A DNA stretch of 32,203 bases, taken from contig WFNG01000059.1 in the NCBI GenBank assembly GCA_015488735.1, positions 1 through 32,203 on the forward strand. Reading direction: 5' to 3'. The position numbers and the translations under genes are program-made. Positions 15,171 to 22,673 of this stretch are shown here, one piece after another; within the stretch, counting starts at the first letter, position 1; every line of letters starts with the position of its first letter. Source of the stretch: Bacteroidales bacterium (lineage in GTDB: Bacteria > Bacteroidota > Bacteroidia > Bacteroidales > F082). The notes beneath the pieces were generated by a model, which was not told where the DNA came from, did not search any database, and worked only from the letters and a program-made list of their open reading frames with translations.

Positions 15171-15186
15171 TAGTTTTGTACTTTTG
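15154..15186 (+). promoter_or_regulatory. promoter of DEAD-box helicase gene
   Basis: TTTG (15154-15157), 21-bp spacer, TACTTTTG (15179-15186), followed by C. Both elements match the Bacteroidota consensus. It interleaves with the divergent promoter of the aromatic biosynthesis gene. Confidence 0.65.
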
Positions 15187-15224
15187 CCCCCGAAAGAACC
15201 CACTATTTTAGGACGTACATTTAC

Positions 15225-16493
15225 ATGAAATTTCAAGAACTTAATTTATCCGATACCCTGCTGGAAGCCATTTCATTTATGGGTTTTGAGGAGGCTACCC
15301 CGATTCAGGAACAAGCCATTCCGGCCATTATGGAACACAAGGACCTGATTGCCTGTGCGCAAACCGGAACAGGAAAAACAGCCGCTTTTATTTTACCTGT
15401 TTTGAATGAGCTTACCGATCACAACAAGCATCAAACCAAAGTGTTGGTGATAGTTCCAACTCGCGAACTGGCGCTTCAGATTGACCAGCAGATACAGGGA
15501 TTTTCTTATTTTACCCCGGTTGAATCCATTGCGATTTACGGTGGCGGCTCCGGCTCCGAATGGGATCAGCAAAAAAGAGCACTTACTTCCGGAACAGAGA
15601 TTATTGTGGCTACGCCGGGCAAACTCATCTCCCATTTGAACATGGGTTATGTAAAATTTGAACATTTAAGATATCTTATTCTCGATGAAGCTGATCGCAT
15701 GCTGGATATGGGCTTTTATGAAGATATTCAAAAGATTATTACCTATCTGCCCAAAGAACGGCAAACGTTGATGTTTAGCGCCACCATGCCATCAAAAATA
15801 AAACAGCTTGCGGCAAAAACGTTAAACCACCCGGTGGAGATAACCATTGGCATGTCAAAGCCTGCCGAGGGGGTTTTGCAGGCAGCATATCTTACTTTCG
15901 AGAACCAGAAAACACCGCTGATTATTGATTTAATTACTGATAAACCGGAGGTGAAAAGTATTTTAATTTTTAGCTCTACCAAGAAAAAGGTGGGTGACAT
16001 TGTGCGGGGTTTGCGTGGAAAAGGTTTTAACGTGGAAGGTATTTCGTCTGACCTGGAACAAAGCCGGCGGGAAGAGGTGCTGCGTGGATTTCGCTCCAAG
16101 CGTACGCGGGTTCTCGTAGCAACGGATGTGCTTAGCCGCGGTATTGATATCAAAGACATTGACATTGTTATAAACTACGATGTTCCGGGCGATGCCGAAG
16201 ATTATGTACATCGTGTGGGCCGTACTGCCCGCGCCGCTTCATCAGGTCTGGCTATTACGCTTATAAACGAACGGGATATGATGAGCTTTCGCCAGATTGA
16301 AGAACTTATCGGAAGCGAAGTGATGAAACTGCCTCTGCCTTCTGCCCTTGGCGATGGTCCAAAATGGAATCCAAAATCTGTTCAGCGCACCTTCCGTGGA
16401 AAAGGCGGTAATTTTCACGGAAAGGGGAAACCGCGTAGAAAAGATAACAGAAGAAACGACAACCACAGGAAAGACACTAGAAAAGAACGATGA
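15225..16493 (+). CDS. DEAD-box ATP-dependent RNA helicase (RhlE-like)
   Basis: Cytoplasmic RNA helicase that remodels RNA duplexes in ribosome assembly or mRNA decay. 422 residues. All motifs are present in order: Q motif (FEEATPIQEQAIP), I AQTGTGKTA, Ia PTRELA, Ib TPGKL, II DEAD (LDEADRMLDMGF), III SAT, V ATDVLSRGIDI and VI HRVGRTAR. The C-terminal tail of about 35 residues is very basic (Gly/Lys/Arg/Asn-rich), typical of RhlE-type helicases, and would bind RNA non-specifically. It converges with the APS kinase gene, with 12 bp between stop codons. Confidence 0.96.
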   Translation: MKFQELNLSDTLLEAISFMGFEEATPIQEQAIPAIMEHKDLIACAQTGTGKTAAFILPVLNELTDHNKHQTKVLVIVPTRELALQIDQQIQGFSYFTPVESIAIYGGGSGSEWDQQKRALTSGTEIIVATPGKLISHLNMGYVKFEHLRYLILDEADRMLDMGFYEDIQKIITYLPKERQTLMFSATMPSKIKQLAAKTLNHPVEITIGMSKPAEGVLQAAYLTFENQKTPLIIDLITDKPEVKSILIFSSTKKKVGDIVRGLRGKGFNVEGISSDLEQSRREEVLRGFRSKRTRVLVATDVLSRGIDIKDIDIVINYDVPGDAEDYVHRVGRTARAASSGLAITLINERDMMSFRQIEELIGSEVMKLPLPSALGDGPKWNPKSVQRTFRGKGGNFHGKGKPRRKDNRRNDNHRKDTRKER

Positions 16494-16505
16494 ACTATTT
16501 CCCGG

Positions 16506-17126
16506 CTATTTTTGATTTTTATTCTTATACCAGGTGATTTCCGGTAATATAAAATCCAGACATTTCTTTACTGATGCTTCAATACTCAGCCGGTCGGTTC
16601 TTATTTCAATATCGGGATGTAATGGCGGTTCAAAAGGGGCATCAATACCGGTAAATTGTTTTATCTCCCCGGCACGTGCCTTTTTATATAACCCCTTTAC
16701 ATCGCGTTGTTCGCATACATTTAGTGGCGCATTAACAAACACTTCTATAAAATTTTCCAATCCGATAATCTCTTTTGCCATTTGACGGATAGCAATGGAG
16801 GGGCTTATGAAGCCGTTAATACAGATAATTCCACAGCTCAAAAATAATTTGGAGACTTCTGAAATACGGCGTATGTTCTCAAAGCGATCTTCTTCCGAAA
16901 ATCCCAGGTTGTTGTTGACACCGGTTCGGATATTGTCGCCATCCAAAACCTGCGTCAGGAACCCGCGTTTGCTCAATTCTTTTTCAATATGCCTCGCTAT
17001 TGTTGTTTTTCCTGCACCTGATAATCCTGTTATCCAGATTACTTTGGCATGTTGCCTCAGCCGATCTTCCTTGTCAGAGCGATTCAGTATCTGATGAAAT
17101 ACAGGATGAATATTTTTTGATACCAT
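16506..17126 (-). CDS. cysC: adenylyl-sulfate kinase CysC
   Basis: Phosphorylates adenosine 5'-phosphosulfate to PAPS, the donor for sulfate reduction or for sulfotransferases. 206 residues. P-loop GLSGAGKTT (34-42) follows VIWIT; DGDNIRTGVNNNLGFS and RFENIRRISEVSKL bind APS; FISPS carries the conserved Ser; VNAPLNVCEQRDVKGLYKKA and FTGIDAPFEPPLHPDIEI complete the family pattern. No sulfate adenylyltransferase (cysDN), PAPS reductase or sulfotransferase gene is in this window, so its partner genes must be elsewhere. Its own promoter is predicted, so it seems a single-gene unit. Confidence 0.96.
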   Translation of the reverse strand: MVSKNIHPVFHQILNRSDKEDRLRQHAKVIWITGLSGAGKTTIARHIEKELSKRGFLTQVLDGDNIRTGVNNNLGFSEEDRFENIRRISEVSKLFLSCGIICINGFISPSIAIRQMAKEIIGLENFIEVFVNAPLNVCEQRDVKGLYKKARAGEIKQFTGIDAPFEPPLHPDIEIRTDRLSIEASVKKCLDFILPEITWYKNKNQK

Positions 17127-17509
17127 GGATTCGGGATTAAATTAACAGAACAAATATAAACAGATAATTTTGTGTGGCAGAAGTTATTAATAATTTGAAG
17201 GCTGTTTGAGGGTTTTTAGACAGTCTGACGGCCTTGGCTATGCGTAGTTTGGGATTTTGAAACGATTAATTTTTTATTTACCTATATTTTCATTTGATAC
17301 ATAAATGTCATAGTTACAGTTAATTGTGGCGTACGATATGAGCCTTTGTTGAACTCAACCTCCGGTAGCTAAAGCCGATAATACTGAACAATTCCTGCCA
17401 TTATTACAACATGGAGATATTGGGATATTTGCTCATAACTTAGTTTTTTAATAGCGAGCAAATTATTAATCTGGTCAATTTATATATACAATTAATTTGT
17501 CACTTATAA
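17127..17509. other. 383-bp gap without a supported gene
   Basis: Holds the cysC promoter at its left end, then a possible stem-loop region (17200-17236; AAGGC/GCCTT outer and CTGTTT/AGACAG inner stems) and AT-rich sequence. A plus-strand frame at about 17360-17450 reads as protein-like for some 28 codons but has stops and no start. No tRNA, repeat or known RNA family was recognised. A decayed gene or an unrecognised RNA are possible. Confidence 0.4.
17151..17158 (-). promoter_or_regulatory. -7 box for cysC
   Basis: On the minus strand TATATTTG matches TAnnTTTG and lies 24 bp before the cysC ATG. No clear -33 element. Confidence 0.45.
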
Positions 17510-18274
17510 TCATTGTCTAAATGTCGATTTACTTATAGCATGCTTGGTGCTAACGTCCTGATAAACCCTTTTAATGAATTTTTTCTCAACAAGATAATAA
17601 AATGTAAAAACCAACATCTGGTTTAAAGCAGCCACAACCAAACCATCAGGAGATTGGTACCAGATAGCAACAGCGTAAGCCGGTAACTGACCAATACCAT
17701 ACATGGGATTGCTAAAATATTTATATGGGCCGGTAACAACAAAATCTGTTATTTTTCTTCCAAGAAACATGTCTTTCCAGTAGTAAATATCAATTGTAAC
17801 CACTTTTGCAGCCAGTACTTTTACGGTAAACCCGCCAATAAATAATATTGCTGTTATAATGAATATCAGGTATTTATCAACAAAACTAAACAGATTTCCC
17901 GGATTAGCAGAGGCAATGTATCCGATGCTGGCGGCATTATTAAAAAACAAAAAGCCCACCAGTGTCTCAAAATTAAGGTATCCCTTGTCTTCGCCCCATT
18001 TTTTAACAAACCAGTGACGGAGGCCATCTTTAGAAAGCACCACGGTAATAAAACCTATGTACAACACTTCACTAATTAAAAAGTAAAAAATGCCAAGTTC
18101 AGGATTATGAGGCAGAAAAACATTCAGCATCACAACAAAGGCAAGGGAGACAACCATTAAAATATCCCTAAAAAAATCAGCATTTTGAGGGACATAGCCA
18201 GCCATGGAAATCAGTAAGATGATAAAATGATAAGTCTGCTTAAACAGGTTTGGTTTAATATTGTTTTTTGTCAA
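17510..18274 (-). CDS. membrane methyltransferase-like protein (PEMT/ICMT superfamily)
   Basis: 254 residues with several membrane helices (at about 12-27, 38-55, 62-79, 107-121, 132-155 and 208-228). The diagnostic part is near the C-terminus: VVTGPYKYFSNPMYGIGQLP, close to the GPYRYxRHPMY motif of phospholipid N-methyltransferases and isoprenylcysteine carboxyl methyltransferases, followed by a helix and VEKKF where the family has a conserved Glu. It should use S-adenosylmethionine at the membrane; the substrate is not known. The frame begins with TTG (18274); the first ATG (18205) would cut into the first helix, so TTG is preferred with some doubt. It is a lone gene between a long gap and the divergent transaldolase. 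Confidence 0.75.
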   Translation of the reverse strand: MTKNNIKPNLFKQTYHFIILLISMAGYVPQNADFFRDILMVVSLAFVVMLNVFLPHNPELGIFYFLISEVLYIGFITVVLSKDGLRHWFVKKWGEDKGYLNFETLVGFLFFNNAASIGYIASANPGNLFSFVDKYLIFIITAILFIGGFTVKVLAAKVVTIDIYYWKDMFLGRKITDFVVTGPYKYFSNPMYGIGQLPAYAVAIWYQSPDGLVVAALNQMLVFTFYYLVEKKFIKRVYQDVSTKHAISKSTFRQ

Positions 18275-18487
18275 TTTTTCAAATTATAATATGAAGACTA
18301 CAATCTTTTTCTAATTACGTTTACCGCCAACAAATATACAATTTATCCTAAATGGATTTATTTTCTATAGATTTACCATGGGGATATAATTTCTTGACTT
18401 CCAGGATATTTTAAATCATCTACCTGTTTAAAAACGGAAATACTCATAAAGAAAACATACACTGCTGTTTTCTTAACGAAGTTCGGT

Positions 18488-18495
18488 TATCTTTG
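18488..18495 (+). promoter_or_regulatory. -7 box for transaldolase
   Basis: TATCTTTG matches TAnnTTTG, 21 bp before the ATG. The -33 region is weak (TGTTT near 18465). Confidence 0.5.
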
Positions 18496-18516
18496 ATGTC
18501 TGAAAAATTATAGTCT

Positions 18517-19473
18517 ATGAACACACTTGAACAATTAAAGAAATACACTACCGTTGTTGCAGATACCGGTGATTTTCAATCTATTGAAAAATACAAGCCA
18601 CAGGATTCCACTACTAATCCGTCGCTCATATTACAGGCGGCTATGGATCCAAAATACAAATGGCTGGTGGATGACGCCGTAAATTATGCAAAAAAAGCCA
18701 ACGGTGACGAGAAACAGAAGCTGCGTGAAGGGTTGAAAAAGACTTTTGTAAACTTTGGTGCTGAGATACTAAAAATTGTTCCGGGAAGGGTTTCCACCGA
18801 AGTAGATGCACGACTTTCGTTTCGGATTTATGATACCATTTCGTATGCCAAAGGGCTGATTCGTCTATACGAAAAGTCAGGTATTTCGCGGGAAAGGATA
18901 CTTATAAAAGTTGCCGCAACATGGGAAGGCATTCAGGCAGCAGAAATCCTTGAAAAAGATGGTATTCACACCAACCTCACCTTACTTTTTTGCCTGACCC
19001 AGGCAGTTGCCTGTGCCGAGGCAAGTGTAACACTGATCTCCCCCTTTGTAGGACGTATTCTGGATTGGTACAAAAAAGAAAAGGGAGTTGACCACATTCC
19101 TGCTGAACAGGATCCGGGAGTTTTGTCCGTTCACGAGATTTACAATTATTATAAGAAATTTGATTATCCAACCGAAATTATGGGAGCCAGTTTCCGAAAT
19201 AAAGAAGAGATTATAGCACTGGCAGGATGCGATTTACTGACCATCTCACCAAAATTACTGGAAGAATTAGAAAACGCGAACGAACCACTGAAACCTGTGT
19301 TAACACCGGAGAATGCCACGAAATCTAAAATGAAAAAGGTCAACCTGAACCAGATGGCTTTCCGCTGGCACATGAATGAAAATCCCATGGCCAACGAAAA
19401 ACTTTCGGAAGGAATTCGCCGTTTCAGCAACGACATCCGCTCACTGGAAAAATATATCCGCGAGCAACTCTAA
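18517..19473 (+). CDS. tal: transaldolase
   Basis: Pentose phosphate pathway enzyme that transfers a dihydroxyacetone unit from sedoheptulose 7-phosphate to glyceraldehyde 3-phosphate. 318 residues, as in E. coli TalB. The N-terminal block TTVVADTGDF...DSTTNPSLIL is typical. The Schiff-base lysine is Lys131 in ILIKVAATWEGIQAAEIL, and HTNLTLLFCLTQA, SPFVGRILDWYK and EIMGASFRNKEEI follow in the expected order. It is monocistronic, with its own -7 box and a strong terminator. Confidence 0.97.
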   Translation: MNTLEQLKKYTTVVADTGDFQSIEKYKPQDSTTNPSLILQAAMDPKYKWLVDDAVNYAKKANGDEKQKLREGLKKTFVNFGAEILKIVPGRVSTEVDARLSFRIYDTISYAKGLIRLYEKSGISRERILIKVAATWEGIQAAEILEKDGIHTNLTLLFCLTQAVACAEASVTLISPFVGRILDWYKKEKGVDHIPAEQDPGVLSVHEIYNYYKKFDYPTEIMGASFRNKEEIIALAGCDLLTISPKLLEELENANEPLKPVLTPENATKSKMKKVNLNQMAFRWHMNENPMANEKLSEGIRRFSNDIRSLEKYIREQL

Positions 19474-19493
19474 AGCGGTCGTTTCACTTTGAA

Positions 19494-19528
19494 AAAATCC
19501 GGTGAATATTCGGTAATCACCGGATTTT
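19494..19528. terminator. bidirectional intrinsic terminator
   Basis: AAAATCCGGTGA (19494-19505) and TCACCGGATTTT (19517-19528) form a perfect 12-bp stem around an 11-base loop, with A-rich left and T-rich right flanks. It sits between the converging ends of transaldolase and the YitT-family gene and can serve both. Confidence 0.85.
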
Positions 19529-19535
19529 CTTTTTA

Positions 19536-20429
19536 TCAGCATTCAAGTTTTGTTCCCAGCGATTTAAATCCTTCCCCAAGAATTTCATTGGAATTCAGAA
19601 CGGTGACAAAAGCATGCGCATCTACTCTATGTATAAATTCCTGTAAAAGGGCTACTTCTCTTCGGTTAACCACAGTGAAAATAATCTGTTTTTCCTTTTG
19701 GTTATACATTCCTTTTCCGGCAATAAAGGTTCCCCCTCTGTTCAGGTCATGAATAATCTTCTCTCCTATTTCTTCAAATTTGTCAGAAATAATAAAAAGT
19801 ACTTTATCATAATTTAATCCTTCGAGAATGGTGTCGAGTACTTTTCCGGTAATAAAAATAACAATAAGGGAATAGAGTGGTATTTTCCAGTCCTTGAATA
19901 CAATTAACCCGAGCAGTACGATGGTGGAATCAACCATAATCATCAACTGCCCTACAGGCAGATGCGTGTATTTACTGATAATCATGGCAACAATATCACT
20001 TCCTCCGGAGGTGGCCTTCGACTTAAAAATAAGTCCCAGTCCGACACCCAGAAACAACCCGCCGAAAATGGAAGACAGCAGTGCATCGCCATGGACCAAC
20101 GGCTCGTAACCGTATAAATAAGTAATGCCATCGTTAAAAAATGCTGTCAGCACAAATCCCACAACCGTTTTTACACCGAAGCGGGGACCGAGAACTTTGA
20201 TACCGATAATAGTCAGCGGAATATCAAAAGCCAGTGCCATAAGACCCACCGGCGTTCCCAACACATAATGCAACACGATGGAGATGCCGTACACGCCTCC
20301 CGGAACAATTTTATAAGGTGTAATAAACAAAACAAAACCAGATGCGAGGATAAATGACCCCACGATAATAAGTGTGTAATCAATAAGCCATTTCTTACTG
20401 AATACCTTTTGTTTACGAAGAAAAGCCAT
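19536..20429 (-). CDS. YitT-family membrane protein (DUF161/DUF2179)
   Basis: 297 residues. The N-terminal two thirds hold five or six hydrophobic helices with Gly-rich loops (GGVYGISIVLHYVLG, IFGGLFLGVGLGLIFKSKAT, SGGSDIVAMIISKY) as in the YitT membrane domain. The C-terminal DUF2179 domain is soluble (RGGTFIAGKGMYNQKEKQII, then FTVVNRREVALLQEFIHRVD and FVTVLNSNEILGEGF). Members are widespread; a transport or sensing role has been proposed but none is established. It ends in the terminator shared with transaldolase and has its own consensus -7 box. Confidence 0.92.
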   Translation of the reverse strand: MAFLRKQKVFSKKWLIDYTLIIVGSFILASGFVLFITPYKIVPGGVYGISIVLHYVLGTPVGLMALAFDIPLTIIGIKVLGPRFGVKTVVGFVLTAFFNDGITYLYGYEPLVHGDALLSSIFGGLFLGVGLGLIFKSKATSGGSDIVAMIISKYTHLPVGQLMIMVDSTIVLLGLIVFKDWKIPLYSLIVIFITGKVLDTILEGLNYDKVLFIISDKFEEIGEKIIHDLNRGGTFIAGKGMYNQKEKQIIFTVVNRREVALLQEFIHRVDAHAFVTVLNSNEILGEGFKSLGTKLEC

Positions 20430-20465
20430 AGCCGGTATTTTTTAAATTGTCATTTTAAAAGCCGG

Positions 20466-20473
20466 CAAAAATA
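20466..20473 (-). promoter_or_regulatory. -7 box for the YitT-family gene
   Basis: Minus-strand TATTTTTG, followed by C, 36 bp before the ATG. A TTTG at 22 bp upstream could act as a slightly distant -33 element. Confidence 0.5.
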
Positions 20474-20524
20474 TCACCTTTCACCATGCAAAAAACAAAA
20501 TAAAAAAAATAATTTTCTCCCGTA

Positions 20525-20956
20525 TCAGTGTTGAATTTTTGCCAGGGCATCGGCAACAATCTGTGTGTGGTCAAAAGCAAGTAAAGGAAGTTGACCTATG
20601 GAAAACCATTGGGCTTTACGGGCATCATCTCCGGCTTTAATAAGCTGATTGTCTGTAACAATTCCCGTAAAGGCGATGGAAATAGTCCTGTGCCGCGGAT
20701 CGCGGTCGGGAGCGCTGTAGGCTTTTAGCTGTTCCAGCGTAACATTTTGCAATCCGGTTTCTTCCATTAGTTCACGCTGGGCAGCTGCTTCGAGTGTCTC
20801 ATTCATATCCATAAATCCTCCGGGGATAGCCCAAAATCCCTGAAAAGGTTCACGATCACGCTGAATGAGTAAAAGCTGTAAAACCTCTTTTGTCTTTTTA
20901 AAAACCAACATGTCAACAGTTACTGCCGGACGGGGATACCTGTAAGTATAAGACAT
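20525..20956 (-). CDS. Nudix hydrolase
   Basis: 143 residues. The Nudix box, pattern Gx5Ex7REUxEExGU, is exact: GGFMDMNETLEAAAQRELME followed by ETGL. The fold starts with YRYPRPAVTVDMLVF and includes LLLIQRDREPFQGFWAIPGG, and YSAPDRDPRHRTISIAFTG lies after the box. The PRPAVTVDMLVF start and the DRDPRHRTIS segment resemble the ADP-ribose/NrtR-type Nudix domains of Bacteroidota, but without a C-terminal winged helix it is probably an enzyme and not a regulator. The substrate is probably a nucleoside diphosphate derivative; the exact one is unknown. Confidence 0.93.
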   Translation of the reverse strand: MSYTYRYPRPAVTVDMLVFKKTKEVLQLLLIQRDREPFQGFWAIPGGFMDMNETLEAAAQRELMEETGLQNVTLEQLKAYSAPDRDPRHRTISIAFTGIVTDNQLIKAGDDARKAQWFSIGQLPLLAFDHTQIVADALAKIQH

Positions 20957-21002
20957 AAATACAATTTTTTGACGAATATATCAAAAATTTATGATATGCC
21001 CT

Positions 21003-21431
21003 TTAATGTTCCGGACGGCGTGGCATCGTCTGTCGTGGATGCATGGGACGGGAATTTATCGGTTTGTTTCTCATAAAATGCATACGGCGTCGTTCCATCA
21101 TTTCCAACCGCTTAGCCTGAACAGGCGAAAGAAAAGGTTTTAAATCGTGATGCAGATTTTTCATAAGTTGCTGCTGCTGTTGGCGAAAACGCATCATGTT
21201 TTCACGGTTTTTTTGACCGTATTCTTCAAGAACAGGTTTCATGTTTTTCAATTGTTCCGGAGAGGGATGCAACAGGTGCCTGAACTCGTATCGGAATCCC
21301 TGGTTTGTATAATATCTTTGCATGCGGTTCACCCGACTGTGTATGAGTCTTCCACTTACTAAAAATCCCAGCACAAAGCCAATCAGTAAAACAACAACAA
21401 AAGCAAGCGTGTATTTTAATTTTGTATTCAT
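21003..21431 (-). CDS. membrane-anchored Spy/CnrX-like periplasmic protein
   Basis: 142 residues from the ATG at 21431; a longer frame would overlap the previous gene and is rejected. A single N-terminal membrane helix (about 8-26, AFVVVLLIGFVLGFLVSG) anchors a helical periplasmic part. That part has LTXXQ-like turns (LHPSPEQLKNMKPVLEEY and LSPVQAKRLEMMERRR) and is rich in Gln, Met, Arg and His; the tail is Pro/Arg/His/Met-rich. This matches the heavy-metal-sensor/chaperone superfamily of CnrX, ZraP, Spy and CpxP. It is third in a sigma, anti-sigma, sensor series, the same set of functions as CnrH, CnrY and CnrX. Inferred role: sensing metal or envelope damage and controlling the anti-sigma factor. 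Confidence 0.8.
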   Translation of the reverse strand: MNTKLKYTLAFVVVLLIGFVLGFLVSGRLIHSRVNRMQRYYTNQGFRYEFRHLLHPSPEQLKNMKPVLEEYGQKNRENMMRFRQQQQQLMKNLHHDLKPFLSPVQAKRLEMMERRRMHFMRNKPINSRPMHPRQTMPRRPEH

Positions 21432-21447
21432 AACAATGTTTTTTGTC

Positions 21448-21828
21448 TTAAAAAATACTGAGTAATCCCAAATCAGGAGCATAGCCGTTGATGCCCAAAA
21501 GGCTGTTCAGATTCAGGCTTCCATCTATAAAATAAACGGTTATCAAAACCAAAATAATGGCTGCAACTCCCGAAAGCGCAACCATACGAAAAACCGCAAG
21601 AAAGGCAAACCCTTTTTCCCCTGCAATATGCTGCATCAACCGTTGAGTGAATCCGGCAGAAAAATCAACATCAAAATCAGCTATTTCAGCCCGCATATTA
21701 TCCAGTGAGTTTTTCTCCCGCCGCAAGGCATCAGAGCTTTCCAGTGCTGTTTTTAATTTTTTGTTATCCGATGTGTTTAACGGCGCATCGTATGAACGTA
21801 ACAACAATTGTTTTACATTTTCCATCAT
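21448..21828 (-). CDS. putative anti-sigma factor, single membrane helix
   Basis: 126 residues: a soluble, charged N-terminal part (about 1-75), one membrane helix (about 78-100, FRMVALSGVAAIILVLITVY) and a short tail of 25 residues that would lie in the periplasm. It begins one base after the stop of the ECF sigma gene (TAA-G-ATG) and precedes the Spy-like gene by 16 bp, so its role as membrane-bound anti-sigma factor is inferred from position and topology. No HxxxCxxC zinc anti-sigma motif is present. The start has two consecutive ATGs (21828 and 21825). Confidence 0.75.
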   Translation of the reverse strand: MMENVKQLLLRSYDAPLNTSDNKKLKTALESSDALRREKNSLDNMRAEIADFDVDFSAGFTQRLMQHIAGEKGFAFLAVFRMVALSGVAAIILVLITVYFIDGSLNLNSLLGINGYAPDLGLLSIF

Positions 21829-21829
21829 C

Positions 21830-22372
21830 TTATTTCTCCAGTCTTTGCAATATCGGTTTAAGTTTCTCCTGTGCTCTTGCCAGTCGTGAAAGTACGGTGC
21901 CGAGAGGTAAATTTAATAATTCGGCGGTTTCTTTAGTCGAAAAGCCCTGTATAATTCGCAACACAATCACGGTTCTGTATTTAATTTCCAACTGTGCCAG
22001 TGCTTTTTCCACCAGCTCAGCGTTGTCACTGTCGTGATAAGAACGTTCGTCTGCATGAAAGCTTTCGTGTTTCGTTTCGAGGCTCAGCCAGCGGTGCGAT
22101 GTTCTTTTTTTCAACTCGTTTAATGACAGGTTAATGGCTATCCGGGTGAGATATGTTCCCAACGCGGCATCGCCCTTGTATTGATGCATAGAACGGTAAA
22201 AACGCAAAAAGGTATCTTGTCCTATATCATCTGCGTCAGCACGGTTACCCAGCATTCCTACTATGACTTTTGCTACCATTATCCGATATTTATTTACAAT
22301 CGTTTCAAAAGCATTCTGGTCTCCTGACATCGCGGCTTTCACCAGGGAAACATCATCCGCATATTTATCCAT
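21830..22372 (-). CDS. ECF-type RNA polymerase sigma factor
   Basis: 180 residues. Region 2 is visible as NAFETIVNKYRIMVAKVIVG with ADADDIGQDTFLRFYRSMHQ, the core-binding and -10-recognition helices; region 4 as LAQLEIKYRTVIVLRIIQGF with STKETAELLNLPLGTVLSRL and ARAQEKLK. This is the two-domain ECF layout. The ATG at 22372 is preferred over a TTG four codons upstream (22384). It heads a three-gene unit with the anti-sigma and Spy-like genes and probably transcribes it. Confidence 0.94.
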   Translation of the reverse strand: MDKYADDVSLVKAAMSGDQNAFETIVNKYRIMVAKVIVGMLGNRADADDIGQDTFLRFYRSMHQYKGDAALGTYLTRIAINLSLNELKKRTSHRWLSLETKHESFHADERSYHDSDNAELVEKALAQLEIKYRTVIVLRIIQGFSTKETAELLNLPLGTVLSRLARAQEKLKPILQRLEK

Positions 22373-22452
22373 CACCTTTTCCAAAAAGCTTCTGTTTTAT
22401 TATTGACAATCAAAAAGCATGTTTTATTCCAAAATATCTTTTTGTTTTATGC

Positions 22453-22460
22453 CAAATATA
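22453..22460 (-). promoter_or_regulatory. -7 box for the sigma cassette
   Basis: Minus-strand TATATTTG matches TAnnTTTG and would give a leader of about 75 bases. No good -33 TTG. An ECF-type autoregulated promoter could also exist in the same gap (22373-22673) but I cannot identify one. Confidence 0.4.
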
Positions 22461-22603
22461 CGCTAAAATTACCGGTATAAGTTATTCCTTCCGGAGCAAA
22501 CGCATCATAATTCAGACTTATTCGGATTTGCAATTCGAATGTTGAAGAACAAAATGGTGTCAACAAAAATGTGTTTTCCCTGTTATTTTGGGCTGAAAGC
22601 GAG

Positions 22604-22648
22604 GCGGCCACTAATTCACGAATCTTTTCTTCGTGAATTAGTGGCCGC
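22604..22648. repeat. perfect 19-bp inverted repeat (REP-like palindrome)
   Basis: Left arm 22604-22622 (GCGGCCACTAATTCACGAA) and right arm 22630-22648 are exact reverse complements around the 7-base loop TCTTTTC. It lies 26 bp after the end of the serine palmitoyltransferase gene. No T run follows on either strand, so it is not a normal terminator. The core resembles TTCGTGAATTxGTGGC, which I recall as a common dispersed palindrome in Bacteroidota and other genomes; REP-type origin is inferred. Confidence 0.75.
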
Positions 22649-22673
22649 AGTTATCGTCTGGAAAAATTTATTT

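Noticed and set aside
15743-16165. 140-codon minus-strand frame
   Set aside because: Antisense shadow of the DEAD-box helicase.
22604-22648. Reading the inverted repeat as an ordinary intrinsic terminator
   Set aside because: No T run after either arm; arms are longer and more perfect than the true terminators at 11187 and 19494.
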